49,064 nt of DNA from Dechloromonas sp. Its GTDB lineage: Bacteria; Pseudomonadota; Gammaproteobacteria; Burkholderiales; Rhodocyclaceae. Shown one piece after another: positions 39,038 to 48,892 of the stretch. The notes beneath the pieces are model-generated. The model saw nothing but the letters and a program-made list of their open reading frames with translations. It was not told the origin of the DNA and searched no databases. How positions within the stretch are numbered: the stretch's first letter is position 1; the number at the start of each line of letters is the position of its first letter. The stretch spans positions 1 through 49,064 of the forward strand of contig JAQTXC010000018.1 of NCBI GenBank assembly GCA_028689015.1, in the 5' to 3' direction. The position numbers and the translations under genes were made by a program.

Positions 39038-39823
39038 TCAGCGCCAGGCGGCAAGAAACTCACGCCAATGCGGCGCATCGACCTTGGCCAACTGCGCCTT
39101 GATGAATTCGATTTCGCTTGCTTCTTCGTCGGTCGTCAATTCGCCACGCATGCGGCGAAAACGGTTATAGACCAGATACGTATTCACCACGTCGGTTTCG
39201 CAATAATCGCGGATTTCGTCCGCCTGACCGGCCTGCCAGGCTTCCCAGACCTTGCTGCCATCCATGCCGAGCTTGCCGGGGAAGCCGAACAGCTTGGCGA
39301 GATCGTCGAGCGGCGCATTCGCCCGGCCGTTGTACAACGCCAGCAGGTCCATCAGATCGAGATGGCGGGTATGGTAGCGGCTGATGTAGTTGTTCCACTT
39401 GAAATCACGCGAATCGGCGTAATCGCCCTCGCCCATGTCCCAGTAGCGCGGCGCGACGACGCCATGCAGCATGCCGCGGTAATGTAGTACCGGCAGGTCG
39501 AAACCGCTGCCGTTCCACGAGACGATCTGCGGCGTAAACTTTTCGATGCCGTCGAAGAAGCGCTGGATGATCGCCCCCTCGTCCAGTGCCGGTTCGGCCA
39601 GCGACCACACCTTGAAACCGTCCACGGTGCGCAAGGCGCAGGAAATGCTGACCACCCGCTGCAGATGCAAGGCGATGAAGTCACTGCCACTTTTCGCCCG
39701 CCGTTGCTGAAAAGCCAGTTCGGCCACTTCAGCATCGGACAACTCGCCTGGCAACGCATTGAGCCGACGAAAGCCGCTGACATCGGGAATGGTTTCGATA
39801 TCGAAGACAAGAACCGGTTTCAT
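39038..39823 (-). CDS. PolB-type 3'-5' exonuclease
   Basis: This protein of 261 residues belongs to the stand-alone 3'-5' exonucleases related to the proofreading domain of DNA polymerase B (DEDDy group). The acidic metal-binding residues are visible in [11 protein letters not shown] (motif I), [18 protein letters not shown] (motif II) and [15 protein letters not shown] (motif III). Its substrate is unknown; DNA repair or RNA turnover are both possible. Its ATG overlaps the cysM stop by four bases, so it is translationally coupled to cysM. Confidence 0.9.
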   Translation of the reverse strand: MKPVLVFDIETIPDVSGFRRLNALPGELSDAEVAELAFQQRRAKSGSDFIALHLQRVVSISCALRTVDGFKVWSLAEPALDEGAIIQRFFDGIEKFTPQIVSWNGSGFDLPVLHYRGMLHGVVAPRYWDMGEGDYADSRDFKWNNYISRYHTRHLDLMDLLALYNGRANAPLDDLAKLFGFPGKLGMDGSKVWEAWQAGQADEIRDYCETDVVNTYLVYNRFRRMRGELTTDEEASEIEFIKAQLAKVDAPHWREFLAAWR

Positions 39824-40719
39824 GCGGGGAAAACACCAGTCGACAAATAGCGATCACCCCGATCGCAGACGATGCTGACGATGACGGCATTATCCAGCGA
39901 CTGCGCCAGACGCAAGGCCACGTGCAAGGCCCCGCCCGACGAGATGCCGGCAAAAATCCCCTCTTCCATCGCCAGGCGCCGAGTCATGGCCTCGGCTTCG
40001 GCCTGGCTGACGTATTCGATACGGTCGACATTCGTTTTGTCGTAAATCTTGGGCAGGTAGGCCTCCGGCCACTTGCGGATGCCGGGAATCTGGCTGCCAT
40101 CCTCGGGCTGGCAACCGATGATCTGGATAGCCGGATTCTGTGATTTCAGGTAGGCGGAGGTGCCCATGATGGTGCCGGTGGTGCCCATGCTGGAAACAAA
40201 ATGGGTGATCTGCCCATCGGTATCTCGCCAGATTTCCGGCCCGGTGCCTTCGATGTGGGCACGCGGATTATCCGGGTTAGCAAACTGGTCGAGAATGATG
40301 CCCTTCCCCTCTGCACGCATTTGCTCGGCGACATCGCGGCACAATTCCATGCCGCCGCCCTTGGGTGTCAGCACCAGTTCAGCACCATAAGCACGCATGC
40401 TCTGGCGCCGCTCGATACTCTGATTTTCCGGCATGACCAGGATCATCTTGTAACCCTTGATCGCCGCCGCCATGGCCAGCGCAATACCGGTGTTACCGGA
40501 GGTTGCTTCGATTAGCGTGTCACCCGGCTTGATCGCGCCGCGCGCTTCCGCGTGGACAATCATCGACAAAGCGGGACGATCCTTGACCGAGCCAGCCGGG
40601 TTGTTGCCTTCCAGCTTGGCCAGGATGACATTGCCACGCAGGTCGTTGACGGCGCCGGGGATGCGCTGCAAACGAACCAGCGGCGTATTGCCGACAAAAT
40701 CCTGCAGGGTTTTATACAT
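39820..40719 (-). CDS. cysM: Cysteine synthase B
   Basis: CysM is a pyridoxal-phosphate enzyme that makes cysteine from O-acetylserine and sulfide or thiosulfate. The product from the ATG at 40719 has 299 residues. The PLP lysine lies in [16 protein letters not shown], the substrate loop is [13 protein letters not shown], and the phosphate loop is [26 protein letters not shown] is characteristic of CysM rather than CysK. An in-frame ATG at 40791 lies inside hldD and is rejected. The start overlaps the hldD end by eight bases. No cys regulon neighbours are present. Confidence 0.95.
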   Translation of the reverse strand: MYKTLQDFVGNTPLVRLQRIPGAVNDLRGNVILAKLEGNNPAGSVKDRPALSMIVHAEARGAIKPGDTLIEATSGNTGIALAMAAAIKGYKMILVMPENQSIERRQSMRAYGAELVLTPKGGGMELCRDVAEQMRAEGKGIILDQFANPDNPRAHIEGTGPEIWRDTDGQITHFVSSMGTTGTIMGTSAYLKSQNPAIQIIGCQPEDGSQIPGIRKWPEAYLPKIYDKTNVDRIEYVSQAEAEAMTRRLAMEEGIFAGISSGGALHVALRLAQSLDNAVIVSIVCDRGDRYLSTGVFPA

Positions 40720-41710
40720 GGGCATGCAGCCAGTCAATGTAGTGGGAAACACCTTCCTCGACCGTCGCCATCGGTGCGTTGTAGCCGGCATCGCGCAGTT
40801 TGCTCAAATCGGCTTGCGTAAATGCCTGGTACTTGCCCTTGAGCGCCTCGGGAAAGGCAACGTATTCGAGCAAGCTTTGTTCCCGTAGCTCATCGAGTGA
40901 CAAAGCCGTTTCATTTTTTGCCTTGCGGCAGCCGTTGACCGCAGCCACGGCCACATCGTTGAAGCTTTGGGCTCGCCCTGAACCGAGATTGAAGATGCCC
41001 GATTTTTCCGGGTGATCAAGGAAGAACAGGTTGACCTTGGCGACATCGCCGACGAAGACGAAATCGCGCATCTGGCCACCGTTTTCATAACCGTGCGAGC
41101 CTTCGAACAGCTTCACCTTGCCGTCGGCCTTGAACTGGTTGTAATTGTGAAAAGCCACCGAAGCCATGCGCCCCTTGTGCGTTTCACGCGGGCCATAGAC
41201 GTTGAAATAGCGGAATCCGACGATCTGCGACGATGGATTCCTGGCCAGACGCTGGCGGACGATCTGGTCGAACAGGAACTTGGAGTAGCCATAGACGTTG
41301 AGTGGCCCTTCAAACTGACGCTCTTCGCGAAATACCGTGCTGGCGCCATAGGTGGCGGCCGATGAGGCGTAGAGAAACTGCACATCCTGATCCTGGCACC
41401 AGTCGAGCAGGATCATCGAGTAGCGGTAGTTGTTCTCCATCATGTAACGACCATCGGTCTCCATGGTGTCCGAACAGGCGCCTTCATGCAGGATGGCCTC
41501 GATCTGGCCATCATAATGACCGGCCTGAATCCGCTCGATAAAGTCGTGCTTGTCGATGTAATCGGCAATCTCGCAATCGATCAGGTTCTTGAATTTGTCG
41601 GCTTTGGTCAGGTTATCGACGGCGATGATCTGGGTCACGCCACGCGCATTAAGCGCCTTGACGATGTTGGAACCAATAAAGCCGGCCGCGCCGGTGACGA
41701 CTGTATACAT
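40712..41710 (-). CDS. hldD: ADP-glyceromanno-heptose 6-epimerase
   Basis: HldD converts ADP-D-glycero-D-manno-heptose to the L-glycero form for the LPS inner core. The protein has 332 residues. The NADP-binding motif is [21 protein letters not shown]. The catalytic features are YASSAATYG and [14 protein letters not shown] (Tyr-x3-Lys), with [19 protein letters not shown] conserved. It follows the heptose kinase gene by nine bases, so the two heptose steps are encoded together. Confidence 0.96.
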   Translation of the reverse strand: MYTVVTGAAGFIGSNIVKALNARGVTQIIAVDNLTKADKFKNLIDCEIADYIDKHDFIERIQAGHYDGQIEAILHEGACSDTMETDGRYMMENNYRYSMILLDWCQDQDVQFLYASSAATYGASTVFREERQFEGPLNVYGYSKFLFDQIVRQRLARNPSSQIVGFRYFNVYGPRETHKGRMASVAFHNYNQFKADGKVKLFEGSHGYENGGQMRDFVFVGDVAKVNLFFLDHPEKSGIFNLGSGRAQSFNDVAVAAVNGCRKAKNETALSLDELREQSLLEYVAFPEALKGKYQAFTQADLSKLRDAGYNAPMATVEEGVSHYIDWLHAHV

Positions 41711-41719
41711 GAGCTGTCC

Positions 41720-42646
41720 TTACAAGGCTTGTTCGATTTCGTCGCGGGTCACGACGGCGGTACCCAGCTTACCAACCACAATGCCGGCAGCGATGTTGGC
41801 CATGCGGATGGCTTCGGCCCAATCAGCCCCGACAGCCAGCATGACGGCCAGCGTGGCAATGACGGTATCGCCAGCGCCGGAGACATCAAAAACTTCCAGC
41901 GCCTGGGCAGCCTGATGAAAGGTGCCACCATCCGAAAAAAGCGTCATTCCCTCCTCGCTACGCGTCACCAGCAGGGCTTCCAAACCGAGCTCGCCCCGTA
42001 ACTTGCCGGCCTTGGCGACCAGTTCGGCTTCTGATGACCAGCGACCAACCACTTCGCGCAACTCGGACCGATTGGGGGTGATCACGGTCGCCCCGGCATA
42101 CTTGGCCCAGTCATCGCCTTTTGGGTCAACCAACACCGGTTTCGCTGCTTGGCGGGCCAGACGAATCATGTCGGCAATATGCGTCAGCCCCCCTTTGCCG
42201 TAATCAGACAGGATGACAATGTCGCATTCCGTCAGGCGCCGCTCAAACTCGGCCAGCTTGGCCTGCAGGATTTCGTGCGACGGCGTAGTTTCAAAATCAA
42301 TTCGCAACAATTGCTGTTGCCGACCGATGACGCGCAATTTGACGGTGGTATCAATCGCACGGTCAACCTGCAAACCAGCATCAATTTCACCTTCGGCGAG
42401 CAGTCGACCGAGGGCGTGGCCGGCCTCATCGTCACCAACCACCGACAACAAGGCCGTACGAGCACCGAGCGAGGCAGCATTGCGCGCCACGTTGGCCGCT
42501 CCGCCCAGACGCTCTTCCATCCGCTCGACCTTGACCACCGGTACCGGCGCTTCCGGCGAAATGCGGCTAACGTCACCAAACCAGTAGCGATCCAGCATGA
42601 CATCGCCCACCACCAGCAAGCGAACCTGCGACAACTTTTCCAGCAT
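41720..42646 (-). CDS. hldA: D-glycero-beta-D-manno-heptose-7-phosphate kinase
   Basis: This ribokinase-family enzyme phosphorylates heptose 7-phosphate at C1 in LPS core synthesis. The protein from the ATG at 42646 has 308 residues, covering only the kinase half of E. coli HldE. The adenylyltransferase must therefore be a separate gene (hldC), as in other betaproteobacteria, and it is not in this window. Motifs include VVGDVMLDRYWFGDVSRISPEAP, ERLGGAANVARN, ILSDYGKGGLT and the catalytic DVSGAGDTVIATL. The frame is open to 42832, but AGAGG about ten bases before 42646 and the family start support this choice. Confidence 0.93.
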   Translation of the reverse strand: MLEKLSQVRLLVVGDVMLDRYWFGDVSRISPEAPVPVVKVERMEERLGGAANVARNAASLGARTALLSVVGDDEAGHALGRLLAEGEIDAGLQVDRAIDTTVKLRVIGRQQQLLRIDFETTPSHEILQAKLAEFERRLTECDIVILSDYGKGGLTHIADMIRLARQAAKPVLVDPKGDDWAKYAGATVITPNRSELREVVGRWSSEAELVAKAGKLRGELGLEALLVTRSEEGMTLFSDGGTFHQAAQALEVFDVSGAGDTVIATLAVMLAVGADWAEAIRMANIAAGIVVGKLGTAVVTRDEIEQAL

Positions 42647-42729
42647 TTGAAAACGACCTCTCATCATCGTGCGGCAGCGATACGAGCCATACCCGCCGTG
42701 GCCTACCCGATCATTTTTTCCACGACCAT

Positions 42730-43902
42730 TTATAAGGACTGGTCGAATTCCTCGCCACGTCGCGGCGAATAGGTTTCCCACCCACCACACGCCGGGCAGC
42801 GCCAGTAGAACTGGCGGGCCTTGAAGCCGCAATTATCGCACCGATAACGCGACAGTCGCCGGGTGTAGCCCTGGATGATGGTCTTGGCCAGTTCAACATC
42901 GCCACGCACTTCCGGACTGACCAGCGGCAAACGGGCGCTCATCAACTTCTCCAGACCGAGCAAGGTGGGATTGCGCTGCAACTCGCCACGCACCAGGCGA
43001 TAGGCCGCTTCATTCCCTTCGCTTTCCAGCATCAATTGGTAGACCACTTCCAGCAGATCAAGCGACGGATAGTGTTCAAGATAGCCACCCAACAAGGCCA
43101 TTCCCTGATCACGACGACCCAGCTTGCGATAAGTTTCCAGCAGGCGCTGGGCGACCAAGGCCAGATAAACCGGTGCCTGTTGTTCGATGCGCTGCCAGGA
43201 GAGCAAGGCGTCTTCCAGCCGCCCCTCCTGCAACAACAAATCACCCTGCAGCAGACTGGCCCGCACGCACAGGCGGTTTTCCTGCATTGCCTTGTCGAGA
43301 TATTGACGCGCCGTTTCCGGTCGCGAACCCATAATTTCGCTGGCGGCCAGCTCACAATAATATTCGGCGATTTCGCGCTGGGTAGCGACATCAGGCAACT
43401 CGCGGGCGATATCGACTGCTTTCAGCCATTCCTTGCCCAGTTGGTAGATTTCCAGCAGATTGCGCTTGGCTGCCTCATCCTGCGCCGTGCCGAGCAACTT
43501 GTTGAAGATTTCCTCAGCCCGATCCAGCAGACCGGCCTTGAGAAAATCCTGCCCCAGTTCAAGCAGGGCCAGCAAGCGCAACTTATCGTCAAGGTCGTTT
43601 AGATCGAGCAGATTCTGATGCATGCGAATCGCCCGCTCGGTCTCACCCCGCCGTCGGAACAGGTTACCCAGGGCAAAATGGAGTTCGGCCGTCTGCGAGT
43701 CAACTCGAGCAACCTCGAGAAAGGAATCAATCGCCTTGTCCGGCTGCTCGTTGAGCAGGAAGTTAAGACCCTGAAAATAGGAGCGCGGCAAGGCACGCGA
43801 TTCGTGCACCACCTGGCGCATGTCCAGTCGCCCCGCCAGCCAGCCCAACGCGAAAAACGCGGGAATTAGCAGCAACTGCCAGTAATCGAAAAACTCGCTC
43901 AT
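42730..43902 (-). CDS. lapB: LPS assembly regulator LapB (YciM)
   Basis: LapB is an inner-membrane-anchored tetratricopeptide protein that directs FtsH to degrade LpxC and so limits LPS synthesis. The protein has 390 residues. Residues 1-20 form a membrane anchor (LLLIPAFFALGWLAGRLDMR). TPR repeats run from about 60 to 340 (AELHFALGNLFRRRGETERA is one). The C-terminal rubredoxin-like metal site is YRCDNCGFKARQFYWRCPACGGWETY with four cysteines. Its start overlaps lapA by four bases. It precedes hldA and hldD, placing LPS control beside LPS synthesis. Confidence 0.95.
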   Translation of the reverse strand: MSEFFDYWQLLLIPAFFALGWLAGRLDMRQVVHESRALPRSYFQGLNFLLNEQPDKAIDSFLEVARVDSQTAELHFALGNLFRRRGETERAIRMHQNLLDLNDLDDKLRLLALLELGQDFLKAGLLDRAEEIFNKLLGTAQDEAAKRNLLEIYQLGKEWLKAVDIARELPDVATQREIAEYYCELAASEIMGSRPETARQYLDKAMQENRLCVRASLLQGDLLLQEGRLEDALLSWQRIEQQAPVYLALVAQRLLETYRKLGRRDQGMALLGGYLEHYPSLDLLEVVYQLMLESEGNEAAYRLVRGELQRNPTLLGLEKLMSARLPLVSPEVRGDVELAKTIIQGYTRRLSRYRCDNCGFKARQFYWRCPACGGWETYSPRRGEEFDQSL

Positions 43903-44180
43903 GCCGTCGGCAGCTTGGAGGCCGCAAGGGCTGCCTGCTCACGGGAGAGTGCGCGCTTCAGACGGGAAATTTCGCGGCGTTGACGAAAGATCAGGCTGAG
44001 CACGGAAAGAATGCCGAGCATGGCACCACCGGCAAAAAAACCCAGCAGCAGAATGACCAGCGGCGCTTGCCATTGATGGCCAAGCACGAAATTTATAACA
44101 ACGTTTTCAGTATTTTGCGTGGCGAACAGCACCAGGAACACAAAAATTACCAGACGAAGCAGCCAGGTGAACAAGGTCAT
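43899..44180 (-). CDS. lapA: LapA-family inner-membrane protein
   Basis: LapA (YciS) partners LapB in LPS assembly control. The product from the ATG at 44180 has 93 residues. It has two membrane helices (TWLLRLVIFVFLVLFATQ and LVILLLGFFAGGAMLGILSVL) and a basic coiled C-terminus. A TTG at 44189 could add three residues. No strong ribosome site is seen. A perfect terminator hairpin stands just upstream, so lapA-lapB may need read-through or their own promoter. Confidence 0.9.
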   Translation of the reverse strand: MTLFTWLLRLVIFVFLVLFATQNTENVVINFVLGHQWQAPLVILLLGFFAGGAMLGILSVLSLIFRQRREISRLKRALSREQAALAASKLPTA

Positions 44181-44190
44181 GGGATTCAAA

Positions 44191-44217
44191 TAAAAAGGGG
44201 CAGTGAGTCACTGCCCC
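44191..44217 (-). terminator. Rho-independent terminator after ihfB
   Basis: GGGGCAGTGA and TCACTGCCCC form a perfect ten-base stem (44197-44206 with 44208-44217). On the minus strand it is followed by TTTTTATTT. It ends the rpsA-ihfB transcript or attenuates entry into lapAB. Confidence 0.92.
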
Positions 44218-44246
44218 GAATCTACCACATTGGGCCAAGCCCGACT

Positions 44247-44543
44247 TCAGATCGACTGGTCGACCCGTTCGCGCAGCTCCTTGCCAGCCTTGAAGTGGGG
44301 AACCCACTTGGCTGGCACGCTGACCTTATCCCCCGATTTGGGATTGCGCCCGACGCGCGGCGGACGATAGTTGAGCGCGAAGCTGCCGAATCCGCGGATC
44401 TCGATACGATCCCCGCGCACCAGCGCTTCGGACATCGCATCGAGAATCATCTTGACCGCAAAATCAGCATCTTTCGCCACTAACTGCGGAAAACGCTCCG
44501 CGAGCCGGGCGATAAGCTCGGATTTGGTCATTGCGGTTGCCAT
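44247..44543 (-). CDS. ihfB: Integration host factor beta subunit
   Basis: IhfB dimerises with IhfA to bend DNA sharply. The factor assists sigma-54 promoters by bringing activators such as NifA to the polymerase, which links it to the nif genes here. The 98-residue product has the HU/IHF pattern: [15 protein letters not shown], then [49 protein letters not shown]. The first ATG (44543) overlaps the rpsA stop as TAATG; the fourth-codon-later ATG at 44531 is the usual family start and is an alternative. The gene is translationally coupled to rpsA. Confidence 0.95.
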   Translation of the reverse strand: MATAMTKSELIARLAERFPQLVAKDADFAVKMILDAMSEALVRGDRIEIRGFGSFALNYRPPRVGRNPKSGDKVSVPAKWVPHFKAGKELRERVDQSI

Positions 44544-46222
44544 TAGCCTTGCTGGTTGAGCTTGGCCTTGAGCAGCGCACCGAGGTTGGTCGTACCGGAA
44601 GCGGCAGCAGAAGATTCTGCAGACAGCTTCTGCATAGCTTCGTTCTGCTCGGCACTATCCTTGGCCTTGATGGACAAGTTGATACCACGGGTCTTGCGGT
44701 CGACATTGATGATCATCGCTTCGATTTCATCGCCCACCTTGAGGTGTTGCGACAGGTCGTCGATACGATCACGCGAGAACTCGGAAGCGCGCAGGTAACC
44801 TTCGTTGTCACCACCCAGCGACATCACGGCACCACGGGCATCCACCGACTTGACGGTAGCGCGCACGATGCTGTTCTTCTCGTGGGTTGCGATGAAGTTG
44901 GCGTACGGATCACCATCGAGCTGCTTGATACCCAGGGAGATGCGCTCTTTCTCGACATCAATACCGAGCACCACGGCTTCGACTTCGTCGCCCTTCTTGA
45001 AGTTGCGGATGGCTTCTTCGCCGGTCGCCGACCAGGAGAGGTCGGACAGGTGAACCAGACCGTCGATGCCACCCGGCAGACCGATGAAGATACCGAAATC
45101 GGTGATCGACTTGATGGCACCACGAACCTTGTCGCCCTTCTTGTGATTCATCGCGAAGTCGTCCCAAGGATTGGCTTGGCACTGCTTCATGCCCAGGGAG
45201 ATACGACGACGTTCTTCGTCGATTTCCAGGATCATGACTTCGACTTCATCGCCCAGCTGGACCACCTTAGACGGATGAACGTTCTTGTTCGTCCAGTCCA
45301 TTTCGGACACGTGAACCAGACCTTCGATGCCCTGCTCGATTTCAACGAATGCACCGTAGTCGGTCAGGTTGGTGACCTTGCCGAACAGGCGGGTACCGGC
45401 CGGATAACGGCGGGCAATACCCACCCAAGGATCGTCGCCCAGTTGCTTCATGCCCAGCGAGACACGATTCTTTTCGGCGTCGAACTTGAGGATCTTGGCG
45501 GAGACTTCGTCGCCCACGGCCAGCACTTCGGACGGGTGACGGACACGGCGCCAGGCCAGGTCGGTAATGTGCAGCAGACCATCGATGCCGCCCAGATCAA
45601 CGAATGCACCGTAGTCGGTGATGTTCTTGACGATACCCTTGACGACGGTACCTTCCTTGAGATTTTCGAGAAGCTTTTCGCGATCCTTGTCAGCGGTGGC
45701 TTCCAGAACGGCACGGCGGGACAGCACGACGTTGTTGCGCTTGCGATCCAGCTTGATGACCTTGAATTCCAGGGTCTTGCCTTCGTACGGGGTGGTGTCC
45801 TTGACCGGACGCATGTCAACCAGCGAACCCGGCAGGAAGGCACGGACGCCGTTGGACATGACGGTGAGGCCGCCCTTGACCTTGCCGGTGATGGTACCGG
45901 TGACCAGGGTATTCTCGTTCAGGGCGACTTCCAGGAAGTTCCAGGCGGCGATGCGCTTGGCGCGGTCGCGGCTCAAACGGGTGGCACCGTAGCCATCTTC
46001 CAGCATTTCGATGGCGACTTGAACGAAATCGCCTTCCTTGACTTCGAGCTCGCCCTGATCGTTCAGGAATTCTTCGATGGCCACATAGGATTCGGATTTC
46101 AGGCCGGCATTGACCACAACGAAATTGTGATCAATGAGCACCACTTCTGCAGTGATGACTTCGCCTTGACGCATTTCCTGGCGAGCCAGGGATTCTTCAA
46201 AAAGTTGAGCAAAAGATTCCAT
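44543..46222 (-). CDS. rpsA: 30S ribosomal protein S1
   Basis: S1 binds messenger RNA and brings it to the 30S subunit. The product from the ATG at 46222 has 559 residues and begins [20 protein letters not shown], matching the E. coli start. Six S1 (OB-fold) repeats run through the protein, each with a G-x-F/V-x-DLGG-type stretch ([20 protein letters not shown] in the third). An in-frame ATG at 46240 would add six residues. As is usual for rpsA, no strong ribosome site is visible; in E. coli S1 controls its own translation through the leader. A terminator-like hairpin lies in the 85-base gap after aroA-cmk. Confidence 0.97.
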   Translation of the reverse strand: MESFAQLFEESLARQEMRQGEVITAEVVLIDHNFVVVNAGLKSESYVAIEEFLNDQGELEVKEGDFVQVAIEMLEDGYGATRLSRDRAKRIAAWNFLEVALNENTLVTGTITGKVKGGLTVMSNGVRAFLPGSLVDMRPVKDTTPYEGKTLEFKVIKLDRKRNNVVLSRRAVLEATADKDREKLLENLKEGTVVKGIVKNITDYGAFVDLGGIDGLLHITDLAWRRVRHPSEVLAVGDEVSAKILKFDAEKNRVSLGMKQLGDDPWVGIARRYPAGTRLFGKVTNLTDYGAFVEIEQGIEGLVHVSEMDWTNKNVHPSKVVQLGDEVEVMILEIDEERRRISLGMKQCQANPWDDFAMNHKKGDKVRGAIKSITDFGIFIGLPGGIDGLVHLSDLSWSATGEEAIRNFKKGDEVEAVVLGIDVEKERISLGIKQLDGDPYANFIATHEKNSIVRATVKSVDARGAVMSLGGDNEGYLRASEFSRDRIDDLSQHLKVGDEIEAMIINVDRKTRGINLSIKAKDSAEQNEAMQKLSAESSAAASGTTNLGALLKAKLNQQG

Positions 46223-46277
46223 TACGGACTGAGCTTTCATGCCACGAATCAGACGACCCGCAGCGGGTTGAGGTTAG

Positions 46278-46303
46278 AAAAATGGCCTGCCGAACGCCGG
46301 CAG
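46278..46303 (-). terminator. Terminator or attenuator between aroA-cmk and rpsA
   Basis: On the minus strand CTGCCG pairs with CGGCAG (46298-46303 and 46287-46292) around GCGTT. Five T follow after four bases. Partial termination here would separate rpsA output from aroA-cmk. Confidence 0.6.
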
Positions 46304-46307
46304 CCCC

Positions 46308-48239
46308 TTACGACAATGCGTTTGCCTGCCAAGCCAGCACCTGGTTCACCGCCTGTTCGATGGTGAGCGCCGTGGTATCCAGCAGGTAGGCATCCGCTTC
46401 CTGCCGGAGCGGCGCCACGCTGCGCTGCGAATCACGCGCGTCACGTTGCTGCAGGTCAGACAGAAGGTCGGGGAGGTTAGCAGAGAATCCTTTGTCGATC
46501 AACTGCTTATAGCGCCGCTCGGCACGCACCTCGGCACTGGCGGTGAGAAAGACCTTGAGCGACGCCTGCGGGAAGACCACCGAGCCCATGTCCCGACCAT
46601 CACCGACCAGACCAGGCGCAGTATTGAATGCCCGCTGCCGGAACAGCAAGGCGTCGCGCACCGCTGGCAAGGCGGCGACTTGCGAGGCACCCGCCGACAT
46701 CGCCTCGGTGCGAATCGCATCCCCCACCGGAATGCCGGCCAGCAGAATATCGTCTTCCGAGAAACTCACGGGCAACTGGGCGGCAAGGGTAGCGACTGCG
46801 GCCTCATCGTCCCAGGCCACCGCAGCACGCTGGGCCGCGAGTGCGGTCAACCGGTACAAAGCACCGGAATCAAGATAAGCATAGCCCAGCGCAGCCGCCA
46901 CGCGCGCCGCCACCGTGCCCTTGCCGGAGGCCGATGGTCCATCGATGGCAATGACCGGTGCCGCACGAGTGACCGCTGCAAAGCACGAAAAATAATCCGG
47001 GAAAGTCTTGGCGACACATTGCGGATCGTTGATGCGCAAGGGCGTGGCCAATGCAGCCAATGAAAAACACATCGCCATGCGATGATCGTCGTAGGTATCA
47101 ATCGCCGCCGGTTTCAGGGTCGACGGGGTGATTTTGATGAAATCTGCCCCCTCCTCGACTTCGGCGCCCAGCTTGCGCAATTCGATCGCCATCGCTGCAA
47201 TACGGTCAGTTTCCTTGACTCGCCAACTGGCGATATTGCGCAAGGTGGTCGTTCCTCGGGCGAACAGCGCCGTTGTCGCCAACGTCATGGCAGCGTCGGG
47301 AATGTGGTTGCAATCGAGGTCGACCGCGTGCAAGCCACCCTGCGGCGCGCGCGCCGCCATCCAGTTCGGCCCCATCTCGATCACGGCACCCATCTGCGCT
47401 AGCGCCTCGGCAAACTTGACGTCGCCCTGGATCGATTCGCTGCCGACGCCTTCGACGCGCACCGGCCCGCCGCCGATGGCGCCAAGCGCGAGGAAATAGG
47501 AGGCCGACGAAGCATCGCCTTCGACATATAGGGTGCCAGGCGACACATACCGACTGCCCGCTGGAACAGTAAAACGCTGCCAACCGTCACGCACCACCAC
47601 GACCCCGAAGCGCGCCATGATGGCCAGCGTAATTTCGATGTATGGCTTGGAAATCAAGTCGCCAACCACGTCGACCGTCACCGTCTCGCCGGTCAGCGGC
47701 AAGGCCATCAACAAACCGGTCAGGAACTGGCTGGAGACATCGCCGCGTACCTGAATCACGCCGTCCGGACGAATAGCGGCAGGCTTCAACTGCAGGGGCG
47801 GATAGCCTTCGTTGCCAAGATAAGTGATATCGGCGCCGAGTTGGCGCAAACCATCCACCAGATCGCCAATCGGCCGTTCATGCATGCGGGCGACCCCGGT
47901 CAGCGTGTAATCGCCACCGGCCAGCGCCAACGCAGCCGTCAGCGGCCGGAAAGCGGTGCCCGCGTTACCTAGAAAAAGCGCGGCCTGCTTGACCGGAATA
48001 CGCCCCGCGCAGCCTCTGATCCGCCAGGACTCTGCACCCAATGACTCGACCCCGATGCCCAGCGCCTGCAGCGCCTCGAGCATGCGCTCGGTATCATCGG
48101 AGGCCAGCAAATCACGCACCTCGCTGACGCCATCGGCCAGTGCCGCCAGCAGCAGAACACGGTTCGAAATGCTCTTGGAGCCCGGCAAACGCACCGTGCC
48201 GACAGCAGAAAGTTGTTGCGGAAGATCAAGGAATTCCAT
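46308..48239 (-). CDS. aroA-cmk: Fused EPSP synthase and cytidylate kinase
   Basis: A single frame of 643 residues joins two enzymes. Residues about 1-428 are EPSP synthase of the shikimate pathway ([58 protein letters not shown]). Residues about 430-643 are cytidylate kinase ([24 protein letters not shown] with the P-loop, [27 protein letters not shown]). The junction shows no stop or spacer beyond a few residues. The order aroA-cmk-rpsA is ancestral, so the fusion probably arose by loss of a stop. Upstream ATGs at 48299 and 48245 are possible; MEFLDLP is the usual AroA start. Confidence 0.94.
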   Translation of the reverse strand: MEFLDLPQQLSAVGTVRLPGSKSISNRVLLLAALADGVSEVRDLLASDDTERMLEALQALGIGVESLGAESWRIRGCAGRIPVKQAALFLGNAGTAFRPLTAALALAGGDYTLTGVARMHERPIGDLVDGLRQLGADITYLGNEGYPPLQLKPAAIRPDGVIQVRGDVSSQFLTGLLMALPLTGETVTVDVVGDLISKPYIEITLAIMARFGVVVVRDGWQRFTVPAGSRYVSPGTLYVEGDASSASYFLALGAIGGGPVRVEGVGSESIQGDVKFAEALAQMGAVIEMGPNWMAARAPQGGLHAVDLDCNHIPDAAMTLATTALFARGTTTLRNIASWRVKETDRIAAMAIELRKLGAEVEEGADFIKITPSTLKPAAIDTYDDHRMAMCFSLAALATPLRINDPQCVAKTFPDYFSCFAAVTRAAPVIAIDGPSASGKGTVAARVAAALGYAYLDSGALYRLTALAAQRAAVAWDDEAAVATLAAQLPVSFSEDDILLAGIPVGDAIRTEAMSAGASQVAALPAVRDALLFRQRAFNTAPGLVGDGRDMGSVVFPQASLKVFLTASAEVRAERRYKQLIDKGFSANLPDLLSDLQQRDARDSQRSVAPLRQEADAYLLDTTALTIEQAVNQVLAWQANALS

Positions 48240-48303
48240 AAGCATTTTTCTCATATCAGTCAAACAAAGCAGCCTGCGCCAGGGGGTTCGCCTGCGCACC
48301 CTT

Positions 48304-48731
48304 TTATGACATCAGCAACGGACTGGCTATCGACCAGGCAATTGCCAGCACCGGGTCGTTCCAGGCAATCACCTGTTCACACTCAGCAGCGTAAAAATCG
48401 GTCGTCTTGTAGACAAAATCAGCCGAAAGAACAACCCCCACCCACCAAAGGTTGGGGAAGACTGCCTGATATCAACCGCGACATCAAAAACCTCGCCCTG
48501 AACGACTCGAACCAATTTACCTTGCGCATGCGGAGCAAGTTGATAATGCAAACCCCGCAAGACATTCTTGGCACTTCGGGAATGATTGTCTTGGACGAAC
48601 TCTACTTTTAAGCCTGTCAGACGCGCAAATAGGTCGCGATTAAAGCTCTCGAAAAAGAAACCGCGTGCATCGCTGAAATTCCATGGTTGAAGAATCAATA
48701 CCTCTGGCAACGCGGTACTAATCACATCCAT
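48304..48731 (-). pseudogene. rfbC: dTDP-4-dehydrorhamnose 3,5-epimerase, broken
   Basis: The first 95 residues are a normal RfbC start: VLILQPWNFSDARGFFFESF, then VQDNHSRSAKNVLRGLHYQL with the catalytic histidine and GKLVRVVQGEVFDVAVDIR. After SSPTFG (near 48444) the frame shifts and meets a stop at 48369. The correct sequence continues in another frame as WVGVVLSA, then jumps (near 48420) straight to DFVYKTTDFYAAECEQVIAW and ends at 48304. The block normally between, ENKRQLWIPPGFAHGF and neighbours, is missing. Two lesions thus inactivate it: a length change of about four bases and an internal deletion of some 20-25 codons. Its start overlaps the stop of the rfbA remnant. Confidence 0.88.
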
Positions 48732-48892
48732 CAGTATTCCCTACCGTTCAACAACGTCAGCAGATATTGCCCATAGGGATTCTTCAACATGGGCTGCGCT
48801 AATATTTCAAGTTGAGCGGCATCCATCCAGGCCTGCCGATACACAATTTTCTCCGGGCAGGCGATCATGAGTCCCTGACGTTTTTCAATAAT
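48731..48892 (-). pseudogene. rfbA: Glucose-1-phosphate thymidylyltransferase, C-terminal remnant
   Basis: Only about the last 53 codons of RfbA remain: [20 protein letters not shown], then WMDAAQLEILAQPMLKNPYGQYLL. These correspond to the end of the roughly 290-residue enzyme that makes dTDP-glucose. Upstream of about 48892 the sequence turns into the end of rfbB in a different frame, with no start codon or catalytic domain. It is therefore a deletion remnant. Confidence 0.87.

Noticed and set aside
44531-46366. Plus-strand open frame of 611 codons opposite rpsA
   Set aside because: It mirrors the repeated S1 domains on the other strand, so its apparent internal repeats come from rpsA.
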